A stretch of DNA of 64,000 bases, from NCBI GenBank assembly GCA_963765375.1, contig CAVXVZ010000001.1, positions 234,791 to 298,790 of the forward strand, written 5' to 3'. A model generated the notes under the pieces. It was not told the DNA's origin. It did no database searches and worked only from the letters and a program-made list of their open reading frames with translations. A program made the position numbers and the translations under genes. This stretch comes from Roseiarcus sp963765375 (lineage in GTDB: Bacteria > Pseudomonadota > Alphaproteobacteria > Rhizobiales > Beijerinckiaceae). Positions 7,850-15,825 of this stretch are shown piece after piece (position 1 is the stretch's first letter; each line of letters begins with the position of its first letter).

Positions 7850-9652
7850 ATGCGTAAACTATTGCTCGCAAGCTGTCTCGGCGCCGCGGCCCTTTTTACT
7901 GCCGGGTACGCCGTCGCCAATGAAGAACTGGCCAAAATGTCGGCCGACCCCAACCAATGGGTCATCCCCGGCGCGAACTTTGCCAATACGCGGTATTCGG
8001 AACTTAAGCAGATCAACACCGAGAACGTCCATAAAATGGCGCCGGCCTGGACGTTCTCGACCGGGGTCTTGCGCGGACACGAAGGCGCGCCGCTGGTTAT
8101 CGGCGATGTCATGTTCGTTCATGCGCCATTCCCAAACACTGTTTTTGCGCTCGACCTCAACAACGACGGCAAGATTCTCTGGAAATATGAGCCCAAGCAG
8201 GACCCGGACGTCATCCCGGTGATGTGCTGCGACACCGTCAACCGCGGTCTCTCCTACGCCGACGGCAAGATATTCCTCCATCAAGCGGACACGACGCTGG
8301 TCGCGCTCGACGCGAAGACCGGCGCGGTCGTGTGGTCGGTGAAGGACGGCGACGCCTCGAAGGGGCAGACGGGCACCGACGCTCCGTTCGTCTTCAAGGA
8401 CAAGGTCTTTGTCGGCGTGTCCGGCGGCGAGTTCGGCGTCCGCGGTTGGGTCAGCGCCTACAATATGAAGGACGGGAAACTCGCTTGGCGCGGCTATTCC
8501 GAAGGCCCCGACTCCGACACGCTGATCGATCCGCAAAAGACGACCAGCCTCGGCAAGCCGGTCGGCAATGACTCCAGCACCAGCACGTGGCAGGGCGATC
8601 AATGGAAGATCGGTGGCGGCGACACGTGGGGTTGGTATTCGTACGATCCCGAACTCAATCTGATGTATTATGGTTCGGGAAATCCCTCGACCTGGAATCC
8701 GAAGCAGCGGCCCGGCGATAACAAGTGGTCGATGACCATCTGGGCGCGCGACGTCGACACTGGCGCGGTCAAGTGGGTCTATCAGATGACGCCCCATGAT
8801 GAGTGGGACTATGACGGCGTCAACGAGATGATCCTGACCGACCAGAAGATCGATGGCAAGGATCGCAAGCTGCTGACGCACTTCGACCGCAACGGCTTCG
8901 GCTACACGCTCGATCGGACCAATGGCGAGCTGATTGTCGCCAACAAGTTCGACCCGAAGGTGAACTGGGCCACCGGCATCAATATGGACAAGGCTTCGCC
9001 GGATTATGGACGGCCGATCCGGGTCGCGGCGATGTCGACGGAGACGACGGACGTCAACCACAAGGGTATCTGCCCGGCGGCGCTGGGCTCCAAGGATGAG
9101 CAGCCCGCGGCCTACTCGCCGCAGACCGAGCTCTTCTACGTGCCGACCAACCACGTCTGCATGGATTACGAGCCGTTCAAGGTCAGCTACACCGCTGGTC
9201 AGCCGTATGTCGGCGCGACATTGTCGATGTATCCGCCTCCGGGCGACAGCAACATGGGCAATTTCATCGCGTGGGATGGCAAGACCGGCAAGATCGTCTG
9301 GTCCGACCCCGAGCAGTTCTCGGTCTGGTCGGGCGCTCTGGCGACCGCGGGCGGGGTGGTGTTCTACGGTACCCTGGAAGGCTATCTGAAGGCGGTCGAC
9401 GCCAAGACCGGCAAGGAGCTGTACAAGTTTAATACTCCGTCGGGCATCATCGGCAACGTCATGACCTACGAGCACGGCGGTCGCCAGTATGTGGCGATCC
9501 TGTCTGGCGTCGGCGGCTGGGCGGGCATCGGCCTCGCGGCCGGTCTTACCAAGCCGACTGACGGTCTCGGCGCGGTCGGCGGCTACGCAGCGCTGTCGAA
9601 CTACACCGCGCTCGGCGGAACGCTCACCGTGTTCGCGCTCCCGAGCGATTGA
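7850..9652 (+). CDS. xoxF: Lanthanide-dependent methanol dehydrogenase XoxF (PQQ enzyme)
   Basis: 600 residues from ATG 7850 with GGGAGGA upstream; residues 1-23 are a signal peptide. The eight-bladed PQQ propeller shows the vicinal disulfide Cys126-Cys127 (VMCCDTVN), Glu194 and Asn278 as metal ligands, and W319-D-Y-D322: the extra Asp322 is diagnostic of lanthanide-binding XoxF rather than calcium MxaF, which has Ala there. It oxidises methanol in the periplasm, passing electrons to XoxG. It resembles the XoxF5 clade. A hairpin terminator lies between it and xoxG. No mxaF is in the window. Confidence 0.95.
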   Translation: MRKLLLASCLGAAALFTAGYAVANEELAKMSADPNQWVIPGANFANTRYSELKQINTENVHKMAPAWTFSTGVLRGHEGAPLVIGDVMFVHAPFPNTVFALDLNNDGKILWKYEPKQDPDVIPVMCCDTVNRGLSYADGKIFLHQADTTLVALDAKTGAVVWSVKDGDASKGQTGTDAPFVFKDKVFVGVSGGEFGVRGWVSAYNMKDGKLAWRGYSEGPDSDTLIDPQKTTSLGKPVGNDSSTSTWQGDQWKIGGGDTWGWYSYDPELNLMYYGSGNPSTWNPKQRPGDNKWSMTIWARDVDTGAVKWVYQMTPHDEWDYDGVNEMILTDQKIDGKDRKLLTHFDRNGFGYTLDRTNGELIVANKFDPKVNWATGINMDKASPDYGRPIRVAAMSTETTDVNHKGICPAALGSKDEQPAAYSPQTELFYVPTNHVCMDYEPFKVSYTAGQPYVGATLSMYPPPGDSNMGNFIAWDGKTGKIVWSDPEQFSVWSGALATAGGVVFYGTLEGYLKAVDAKTGKELYKFNTPSGIIGNVMTYEHGGRQYVAILSGVGGWAGIGLAAGLTKPTDGLGAVGGYAALSNYTALGGTLTVFALPSD

Positions 9653-9683
9653 GCGGCTGAACGACCTCAGTCGGAATAGCGGG

Positions 9684-9729
9684 GGGTCCGGCGCATGCAC
9701 GCGCAAAGCACGCGCCGGACCCTCTTTTG
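9684..9729 (+). terminator. Rho-independent terminator between xoxF and xoxG
   Basis: Arms GGGTCCGGCGC (9684-9694) and GCGCCGGACCC (9712-9722) form an 11-bp stem, extended by TGC/GCA after one mismatch, followed by TCTTTTGTT. It sits 30 nt after the xoxF stop and just before xoxG, so it likely makes xoxF transcripts far more abundant than xoxGJ. Confidence 0.8.
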
Positions 9730-9756
9730 TTGCTGCCGTCAGCCCGAGAAAGAATT

Positions 9757-10272
9757 GTGACGATTTCCAGATTTAGACTCGCGTTTGCGTTGTCTTTCGT
9801 TTCGCTGCTTGCCGCCCGCGCGGACATGCCAGGGGACCCTGCCCCGGTCACGAACGACCACGGCATGTATCGCGACAAGAATGGCGATCCGACCTACAAA
9901 GTGTCCGCAGACGGGACCGTCGACTGGTACACGTACTCCGGTTTCCGCCGATATCATTCGGAATGCCACGTCTGCCATGGCCCGGATGGAGAGGGCTCCT
10001 CATACGCGCCGGCGCTCGCGAATTCGCTCAAGACGATGAGCTATCCTGAATTTTATGGAACTGTCGTCAGCGGCAAGCGAGACCTCGGCGCCGGGCAGGA
10101 GAAGGTCATGCCGGCCTTTGCCGATAACAAGAACGTGATGTGCTACCTGAACGACATTTACATCTATCTGCGCGCTCGCTCTCAGGACGCGATCCCGCGC
10201 GGGCGGCCCGCCAAGCATGAGGACAAGCCGCCCGAGTTCGAAGCGGCCGAGACGAAATGCATGGGCGAGTGA
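9757..10272 (+). CDS. xoxG: Cytochrome c electron acceptor XoxG
   Basis: 171 residues from GTG 9757, preceded by GAGAAAGAA; residues 1 to about 23 are a signal peptide. One haem motif, CHVCH (in ECHVCHGPDGEG), and a candidate Met ligand in EKVMPAFADN. XoxG accepts electrons from XoxF in the periplasm. It is located between xoxF and xoxJ, the standard order, and is 5 nt from xoxJ. The C-terminal tail is charged and carries one more Cys (TKCMGE). Confidence 0.9.
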   Translation: MTISRFRLAFALSFVSLLAARADMPGDPAPVTNDHGMYRDKNGDPTYKVSADGTVDWYTYSGFRRYHSECHVCHGPDGEGSSYAPALANSLKTMSYPEFYGTVVSGKRDLGAGQEKVMPAFADNKNVMCYLNDIYIYLRARSQDAIPRGRPAKHEDKPPEFEAAETKCMGE

Positions 10273-10276
10273 CGAA

Positions 10277-11128
10277 ATGGCTATCGCCGCAAAGTCGATC
10301 GCCTTCGCAATTCTGGCGCTGGTCGCTCTCGCCGCTCCGGGCGGCGCAGGCGCGCAGGACACGGACGCGGGCGGCGCGATCGAACTGATCGACCCGCATG
10401 TGTTTCGCGCGTGCGCGGATCCGCGCGATCTCCCTTTCTCCAACGAGGCGGGCGAAGGATTTGAAAACAAGATCGCCGAACTTTTCGCGCGCAAGCTTGG
10501 CAAGTCGGTCGCCTACACGTTCTATCCGGACGCAACTGGCTTCATCCGCAACACGCTGAACGCGCATCGTTGCGACGTCGTCCTGGGAATTGCTCAAGGG
10601 GACGACATCGTTCAGCCGACCAGCCCCTATTATCGAACGAGCTACGTCGCCGCATATCACGCGGACGGCCCCCTGAAGGGGCTGGAATCCCTCAGCGATC
10701 CGCGCCTGAAAACGGCGAGGATTGGTATCGTCGCGGGCACCCCGCCCGCGAGCTTGCTGGCCGCCGACGGATTGCTTGGCCAGATCAAATCCTATGCCCT
10801 GGTCGTCGACACGCGATTCGATTCGCCGACACATGAGATGATGGACGACCTGGACCGCGGCGAGATCGACATTGCCTTGCTCTGGGGTCCGATCGCGGGC
10901 TATTACGCTATGAAGGCCAAGGCCCCGACCGCTGTCGTCCCGCTCCTGAAAGAGCAGGGCGGTCCTCATATGGTCTATCGAATCGTAATGGGGGTGCGGC
11001 ATTCCGATCAGAACTGGAAGCGCGACCTCAACAAGCTGATTTCCGAGAATCAGGGCGAAATTCAAACCATATTGCGCTCCTATGGCGTTCCCTTGCTCGA
11101 CGAGAACGACCAGCCGATCTCGCGCTGA
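10277..11128 (+). CDS. xoxJ: Periplasmic substrate-binding-like protein XoxJ
   Basis: 283 residues from ATG 10277, 5 nt after xoxG. Signal peptide to about residue 27, then an SBP-type bilobed fold (FRACADPRDLPFSNEAGEGF; DVVLGIAQGDD; GEIDIALLWGPIAGY). XoxJ/MxaJ proteins are required for methanol dehydrogenase maturation or activation and form part of the xoxFGJ operon. The ligand is thought to be the dehydrogenase itself rather than a small solute. Length and motifs are normal for the family. Confidence 0.9.
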   Translation: MAIAAKSIAFAILALVALAAPGGAGAQDTDAGGAIELIDPHVFRACADPRDLPFSNEAGEGFENKIAELFARKLGKSVAYTFYPDATGFIRNTLNAHRCDVVLGIAQGDDIVQPTSPYYRTSYVAAYHADGPLKGLESLSDPRLKTARIGIVAGTPPASLLAADGLLGQIKSYALVVDTRFDSPTHEMMDDLDRGEIDIALLWGPIAGYYAMKAKAPTAVVPLLKEQGGPHMVYRIVMGVRHSDQNWKRDLNKLISENQGEIQTILRSYGVPLLDENDQPISR

Positions 11129-11297
11129 TGAGTTGCTGGGGGAGCGGCAACCCCAATCGAAAGGTTCGCGCGGCCCGGCGGACATTGGCGCAAATTTGAT
11201 TGAGGCGGGAAACCCCATCACATGACGAGAGGCGGCTTCATCGAAACCGATCGCCGGCCCGTGGCGGAAAACCGCCGGGTCGCCCGGCGCAAGGCGC

Positions 11298-11339
11298 GCC
11301 GGCTTCGGGTTTCCGCTCGCGCCGAAGCGCGAAGCCGGC
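11298..11339. terminator. Inverted repeat between convergent xoxJ and the 11342 gene
   Basis: Arms GCCGGCTTCG (11298-11307) and CGAAGCCGGC (11330-11339) with a 22-nt loop, directly at the 3' end of the convergent gene. No strong T-run follows on either strand, so it is a possible bidirectional terminator only. Confidence 0.4.
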
Positions 11340-11341
11340 CG

Positions 11342-11965
11342 TCACAGAGCCTTTTGAACGGAGCGAGCGATCTCGCCGATGCGCTGTTCTATCAGAGTCG
11401 GCGCCTCGCAGACATAACTGATGGTCTGACGGCGTTCGTCGAAAACACGGATGTCCCATTGCAGCCGCTCTTGACTGTCGCCGCCGGGCGGCGCGTGGCC
11501 ATCACCGCTCTGGTCCGCAGATTTTTGAACCGCCTCGTTCTCCGCGCGGATACGCTCGGCCAGAGCGCGCTGCTTGCGGCCGAATCGAACCAGCCCATCG
11601 ATGATTTGGGAGCGTTGCTGCGACAAATCCTCGAAGGCCGCAGCGAAAGAGCTCAAAACCTTGGCGTCCGCGTCGGGGCCGGCCTTCGCCTTAAAGTCCG
11701 CGATCGCCGACTCGACGTCGGCGATGGGAATGCGCCGCTGCGTCATTTTGGTCGCCAGATCGGCGATGTCGCTTTCATTGCGCCAACTCTGGGAGTTCAA
11801 ATCGAGCTCTGGTCCGGCCCAGACAGAGGCCAGCGAAAGGGTCGGCGTCTTGATCTGTTGACAGGGCCAATCCGGATCGGCCTTTACGCCGGGTTGAGCT
11901 ATTGCCCGAGCCGCCGACGCGGTCATAATCGCAATCACGAGGACGACGCGGCGCGCAGCATGCAT
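11342..11965 (-). CDS. Exported protein of unknown function in the methylotrophy cluster
   Basis: 207 residues from ATG 11965 with AAGGGAAG upstream. Residues 1 to about 24 are a signal peptide ending ARAIAQ. The mature protein is largely helical: after DPDWPCQQ it has WAGPELDLNSQSW and a long charged helical region with QKSADQSGDG, then a C-terminal segment with a second Cys (YVCEAPTLIEQRIGEIA). The two Cys could pair. It is convergent with xoxJ and divergent from the mfnB-folB fusion. Similar exported proteins are found beside xox/H4MPT genes, but no role is known to me. Confidence 0.65.
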   Translation of the reverse strand: MHAARRVVLVIAIMTASAARAIAQPGVKADPDWPCQQIKTPTLSLASVWAGPELDLNSQSWRNESDIADLATKMTQRRIPIADVESAIADFKAKAGPDADAKVLSSFAAAFEDLSQQRSQIIDGLVRFGRKQRALAERIRAENEAVQKSADQSGDGHAPPGGDSQERLQWDIRVFDERRQTISYVCEAPTLIEQRIGEIARSVQKAL

Positions 11966-11975
11966 TACAGCTTCC

Positions 11976-11989
11976 CTTTGACGTCAAAG
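11976..11989. promoter_or_regulatory. 14-bp palindrome CTTTGACGTCAAAG in a divergent promoter region
   Basis: A perfect dyad 11 nt upstream of the 11965 start, touching its RBS, and about 120 nt upstream of mfnB-folB. It shares the TGACGTCA core with the palindrome upstream of xoxF. A repressor bound here would block the minus-strand gene. The assignment as an operator is inferred. Confidence 0.4.
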
Positions 11990-12111
11990 ATAGGATTGCC
12001 GGTGTCGGCAATCAAGCCGCCTCGCTCTGCCGACGCCGTCTCAAACGCGCGGTTCTCCGTGAGCGAGCGCGACCGGAATATTGGCCGCGGCGTGCTTTGG
12101 GACGCAGCCCA

Positions 12112-13314
12112 ATGACTCGCATGCTGGCCAGCGTCGTCGATGCCGAGGAGGCCAACGACGTGCTCCAACTCGGGGCCGACGTCATCGATCTGAAGGACCC
12201 GCGCAGCGGCGCCCTCGGCGCCGTTCCGCTGGATACCGTGCGCGAGGTGCAAGCCCGAGTCGCGGGACGATGCGAGACGAGCGCGGCGGTCGGCGATCCG
12301 CCCTACGAGGAAAAAGCGTTGCTCGCGCGCGCCCGGGCGGTCGCGGTCGAGGGCGTCAATTACGTCAAGCTCGCTGTGGACGGCCCGACGCTCGACCGTC
12401 TCGACGCTTCCTTGCAGCGGCTCGCACACGACGTCGGCCTGGTCGGCATGATGTTCGCGGACCAGGAGCCCGACTTCGCTCTTCTCACCAAACTTGCGGC
12501 GCTCGGATTCAAGGGCGCGATGCTCGACACACGGGACAAGACCCGCGGCCGCCTCATCGCGCATCTCGATGTCGTGCGGCTCAACGAATTCTGTTTGCGG
12601 TGCCACAATCTCCAACTGATGAGCGGCTTGGCCGGCTCGCTCGAAGCGCCCGACGTTCCGCGGCTGCTGCTCGTGCGCCCCGATGTCCTCGGATTCCGGG
12701 GCGCTCTTTGTCATGCCCATGATCGCAGGGGCGCAATCGACCCACAGGCCGTCGCTCTCATCCGCAATCTGATCCCGCGCGAAAGACAGGAGCCTGAAGC
12801 TTCGCCGAAGATCGACTGGCGATTGCTCGCTCGGGGTATTATCGGCGGGCGCGACGACGAAGGCGAACTCGACCGCGTATTCGTGCGTGACTTCGTCGTC
12901 TCGGCGCAGATCGGCGCGTATGATTTCGAGCGCGGCATCCATCAGCGCGTCGTGTTCGAGGTCGAGGCTCTGGTGCGACGGACCGGCGCGCACACGGACG
13001 ACATGCGCTCGATCTTTTCCTACGACCTGATCATCGACGCGATCCAACTCGTCATCGGCCGGGGCCATGTCGATTTTGTCGAGACGCTTGCGGAAGAGGT
13101 CGCCGCACTGGTGTTGCAGCACGCGCGCGTGCGCAGCATTCGCGTCAATATTCGGAAGCTCGACGTCATCGGGGGCGAGGTCGGGATCGAAATCCGTCGT
13201 GAGCGGGCTTCGGGTTCCGCCGGCGCGCAGCCTGTGGGCGCCGCCTCCAAAACGGCCACGCTTGTCAAGGAGCCTTTCGGGGACCCTGCAGTCATTGGTT
13301 CGAAAAAAAAATGA
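12112..13314 (+). CDS. mfnB: Fusion of MfnB (formylfuranmethyl phosphate synthase) with a dihydroneopterin aldolase-like domain
   Basis: 400 residues from ATG 12112. Residues 1 to about 235 are MfnB (DUF556): Lys28 in VIDLKDPRSGALG, Lys86 in NYVKLAVDG, and Asp139/Lys143 in MLDTRDKT keep the spacing of the archaeal catalytic residues. MfnB makes the furan ring of methanofuran from two glyceraldehyde-3-phosphates. Residues about 253-363 are FolB-like: Glu273 (YDFERG), Tyr304 (FSYD), VETLAEEV and Lys349 (IRKLD). FolB-type aldolases cleave dihydroneopterin, a step on the pterin branch. One polypeptide thus may serve both cofactors. A Lys-rich tail follows. Confidence 0.85.
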   Translation: MTRMLASVVDAEEANDVLQLGADVIDLKDPRSGALGAVPLDTVREVQARVAGRCETSAAVGDPPYEEKALLARARAVAVEGVNYVKLAVDGPTLDRLDASLQRLAHDVGLVGMMFADQEPDFALLTKLAALGFKGAMLDTRDKTRGRLIAHLDVVRLNEFCLRCHNLQLMSGLAGSLEAPDVPRLLLVRPDVLGFRGALCHAHDRRGAIDPQAVALIRNLIPRERQEPEASPKIDWRLLARGIIGGRDDEGELDRVFVRDFVVSAQIGAYDFERGIHQRVVFEVEALVRRTGAHTDDMRSIFSYDLIIDAIQLVIGRGHVDFVETLAEEVAALVLQHARVRSIRVNIRKLDVIGGEVGIEIRRERASGSAGAQPVGAASKTATLVKEPFGDPAVIGSKKK

Positions 13315-13415
13315 ACGGCAGGGGCAGCCTACGCGTGGCGTCCTGTCGACGCATCAGGCCCCCGGCAGGATAGGTTCCGGCCGGGGCGCACGCGCCGCGG
13401 CTCCGGGAGCAGGCT

Positions 13416-14306
13416 TCAAGCCAGCGCGCGCGCCAAGTCGAAAGCCTGACGGAAGTCGAGCCGCAGGGGCGTCTTGCTTTCAGTCATCTGCTTGAACAGC
13501 CCCGATTCGGTTCGATATTTGACATTGCCGATTGCGAAGGCGCCGATGCCGAGCGCGCCGCGCGCGCCGAGCGGCGCGCCGTTGGCGTGCAAATCCAGTC
13601 CTTCGATGCCGAGCGGCGGAACCGCGTTGACGTCCGCGGCGACGAGCAATCTCGTCGCGCTCGCGATCTGAGCGACGTCAAGTACTTTCACGCCGGCTTT
13701 CGCAGCGCAGAGCACGACTTCGGTCGCGGCGAGGATCGCCGCCCTCTTCTCCGCGGTCGAACCGTCAGCGACGGCTATGTCGACGCCGAATCTGCGATTG
13801 ACCTCAGCGGCGTGGGCGCGGGCGCGCTCCGTTCCGTCGCGCCCGACGAAGGAAACGGAGGCGCCCTCAAGCGCAGCGATGACGCCCGAGGCTGTTCCGA
13901 CCACGCCGGTCGCGCCGAATAGCGAGACCGAAGCGCCGCGAAGCTCGCGGCCCTTTTTCTCCCGCAGCGTCTTTTCGACGACGGCGATCATTGCGGCGGC
14001 GGTGGTGAACGAGCCCCCTGGGTCGGCGAAAAGCGAAATCTCGAACGGCTTCAGGAGCGCCTCGCCGGCGGCCTCGAGCATGTCGAGAGCAAGAAGCGCA
14101 TCCTTGCCCCCGATGAAGACGCCCGTGCGAGTCGCGTCGCGCGGCGAGCGTGAAAACATCGCGTCCTGGACGAGACCCGTGATGTCGTCCAGCGAAACGC
14201 TGGTATAGGAAACCGTCGCGTCGTACCCGGCGTCGATCGCCATATTGACGTCGAAGGGGCTCATGTGCGCGAGCGGCGTCATCATGTGCAGGATGTTCTT
14301 GGCCAT
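13416..14306 (-). CDS. mtdB: NAD(P)-dependent methylene-H4MPT dehydrogenase MtdB
   Basis: 296 residues from ATG 14306. It opens like MtdB (AKNILHMMTPLAHMSPFDVN), with LFADPGGSFTTAAAMIA, the dinucleotide loop LFGATGVVGTASG, and ADVNAVPPLGIEGLD. MtdB oxidises methylene-H4MPT to methenyl-H4MPT, the step between Fae and Mch. These N-terminal motifs separate it from MtdA, which has a different start. It lies 16 nt after mptG in a two-gene minus operon and is convergent with the mfnB-folB fusion. Confidence 0.92.
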   Translation of the reverse strand: MAKNILHMMTPLAHMSPFDVNMAIDAGYDATVSYTSVSLDDITGLVQDAMFSRSPRDATRTGVFIGGKDALLALDMLEAAGEALLKPFEISLFADPGGSFTTAAAMIAVVEKTLREKKGRELRGASVSLFGATGVVGTASGVIAALEGASVSFVGRDGTERARAHAAEVNRRFGVDIAVADGSTAEKRAAILAATEVVLCAAKAGVKVLDVAQIASATRLLVAADVNAVPPLGIEGLDLHANGAPLGARGALGIGAFAIGNVKYRTESGLFKQMTESKTPLRLDFRQAFDLARALA

Positions 14307-14322
14307 CTTTCCTTCCAATCGA

Positions 14323-15288
14323 TCACTGAATCGAGACGTCTTCTTCTCTGCGGATTTCGGCGCCGTGCTCCTGCGCGCTGCAGATTCTGATTTCCACTCC
14401 CGGCTCGCGTTCTGCTTTGACTCGCCGAGCCAGATGTTCCGCTTCGTCGGGGTCTGATGCAAAGGCGAAGCCGGTCGGTCCCCAGGAGCTCTGGCCAATT
14501 CCGCGCGCCCCCAACGCCTTCAACCGCGCGGCGACCCTGCCTACCGCCGCGCTGGTAAAGCGGTTGCCGCCTTGGGCCGAGGCAAAATGATCGCCGACGA
14601 TTTCCTGCACTCTCTCAACGCCGTCGCCGAATGCCGCGAGGTCGCGTTCGGCCGCGCCGGGAAGGATTTGCATCAGCGTCCGGCGGCAAATCTCGCTCGA
14701 CGCCTCGGCGGGAAAATGGGGCAATCCGCTGAACGCCCGCCTTTCCGCCTCGCCGTGGGAGCCTTCAATCCGCGGGTCCAGAATGAGAAGAACGCGCCAA
14801 TTCGGCGGGAAGCTGACGCGGGCCACGACCGGCGGGATATCCCTGCTCGGCCCCCGGCCAGCGTCCACGGCCAGGCCGCCGCGCTCGAACAGCGCCGCGC
14901 CGACACCGGAACGCACGCCGCGATCGAGCAGGCGCGCGTCGGCTCGGACGTCGATCGGCAGCCCAGCAAATCGACGAAACGCGCCCGCAATCGCCAGCGC
15001 GAGCTGAGTCCCGGAGCCGAGGCCCGCATGCGCGGGTATCGCCTTGAGGACGGCGAGCCTTATCGTCGTATCGAGGCCAAGGCCCTCAGCAATTCGGAGC
15101 GCTAGACGTGCGGCCCGCTCGCGGTCCTCGCCCACAGTTTCAAAGCGCGCGGCTTCACCAAGCTCGACGCGGGTCTCGAACGCATCGATGGCGAGACCGA
15201 TCGATCCGAATCGTCGGCCAAGGTCCCCGGTGAGATCGAGAAAGCCGAGATGCAGGCGCGCCGCCGCCGTGACCTGAACGCCTTTCAA
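14323..15288 (-). CDS. mptG: beta-Ribofuranosylaminobenzene 5'-phosphate synthase (GHMP kinase fold)
   Basis: 321 residues with the GHMP-type loop AHAGLGSGTQLALAIAGAF and the N-terminal AARLHLGFLDL typical of beta-RFAP synthase. The enzyme condenses p-aminobenzoate (or hydroxybenzoate) with PRPP with loss of CO2, the first committed step of the H4MPT arylamine branch. The start is a TTG at 15288 with GGAGTGAGG upstream. It is followed by mtdB. The C-terminal VEIRICSAQEHGAEI extends slightly beyond the core fold. Confidence 0.85.
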   Translation of the reverse strand: MKGVQVTAAARLHLGFLDLTGDLGRRFGSIGLAIDAFETRVELGEAARFETVGEDRERAARLALRIAEGLGLDTTIRLAVLKAIPAHAGLGSGTQLALAIAGAFRRFAGLPIDVRADARLLDRGVRSGVGAALFERGGLAVDAGRGPSRDIPPVVARVSFPPNWRVLLILDPRIEGSHGEAERRAFSGLPHFPAEASSEICRRTLMQILPGAAERDLAAFGDGVERVQEIVGDHFASAQGGNRFTSAAVGRVAARLKALGARGIGQSSWGPTGFAFASDPDEAEHLARRVKAEREPGVEIRICSAQEHGAEIRREEDVSIQ

Positions 15289-15562
15289 ATGCGCGCCTCA
15301 CTCCCCGATCAATTCGCCGCTTACGCCACGCGCGGCATCATCGGAACATTGCGAAACTTTGCGCCGTTTGCCAAGCGCAGCAGGCAAGAAACTCTGTCAC
15401 CTGTGACGATTTGGACGCCTCGCCGGTGGCTGGTCCGAGGCGATGGCGCAGTGTCTAAGGAGCCGCGCGCGAGACGAAGCCTCAAAGTTGCCGTCGCTTT
15501 GGGAAAATGCCACACTTGTCGTGCTCGGGGGTGGCGCCAGTCCGCTTGGAGGCAGGTGGACG

Positions 15563-15770
15563 ATGATCGAGTTGATTCTGACGGTGTGCGCGCTCAACGC
15601 GCCGAGCCGGTGCGAAGAACAGCGGTTGCCGTTTGTCGCGCAAGAAGTCTCTGATGCAATGCATGATGCAGGCGCCTCCCTACATCGCTGCCTGGTCCGA
15701 CGAGCATCCGGCGACGCGCGTGATGCGGTGGCGATGCGCGTACCCCGGCGAAGCGGGCCAGAAGATCTGA
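15563..15770 (+). CDS. Small conserved Cys-containing protein, frame broken once
   Basis: ATG 15563 with GGAGG upstream starts MIELILTVCALNAPSRCEEQ, a short family of about 70 residues. The frame then fails, but the +1-shifted frame continues as MQCMMQAPPYIAAWS and ends RWRCAYPGEAGQKI at the TGA at 15770. Removing one A from GAAGTC at 15644-15649 gives one continuous 68-residue protein reading QESLMQCMM, which matches what I recall of homologues. Four Cys, no long signal peptide. Function unknown. The break is probably not real. Confidence 0.65.
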
Positions 15771-15825
15771 TGAAGGGTTCCGATCGTCGCGGGAGCACTG
15801 AGCGCGGCGTTCGGAGGAAGTCGCA

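Noticed and set aside
7859..9706. A 615-codon open frame antisense to xoxF
   Set aside because: Mirror of xoxF codon usage, no recognisable domain.
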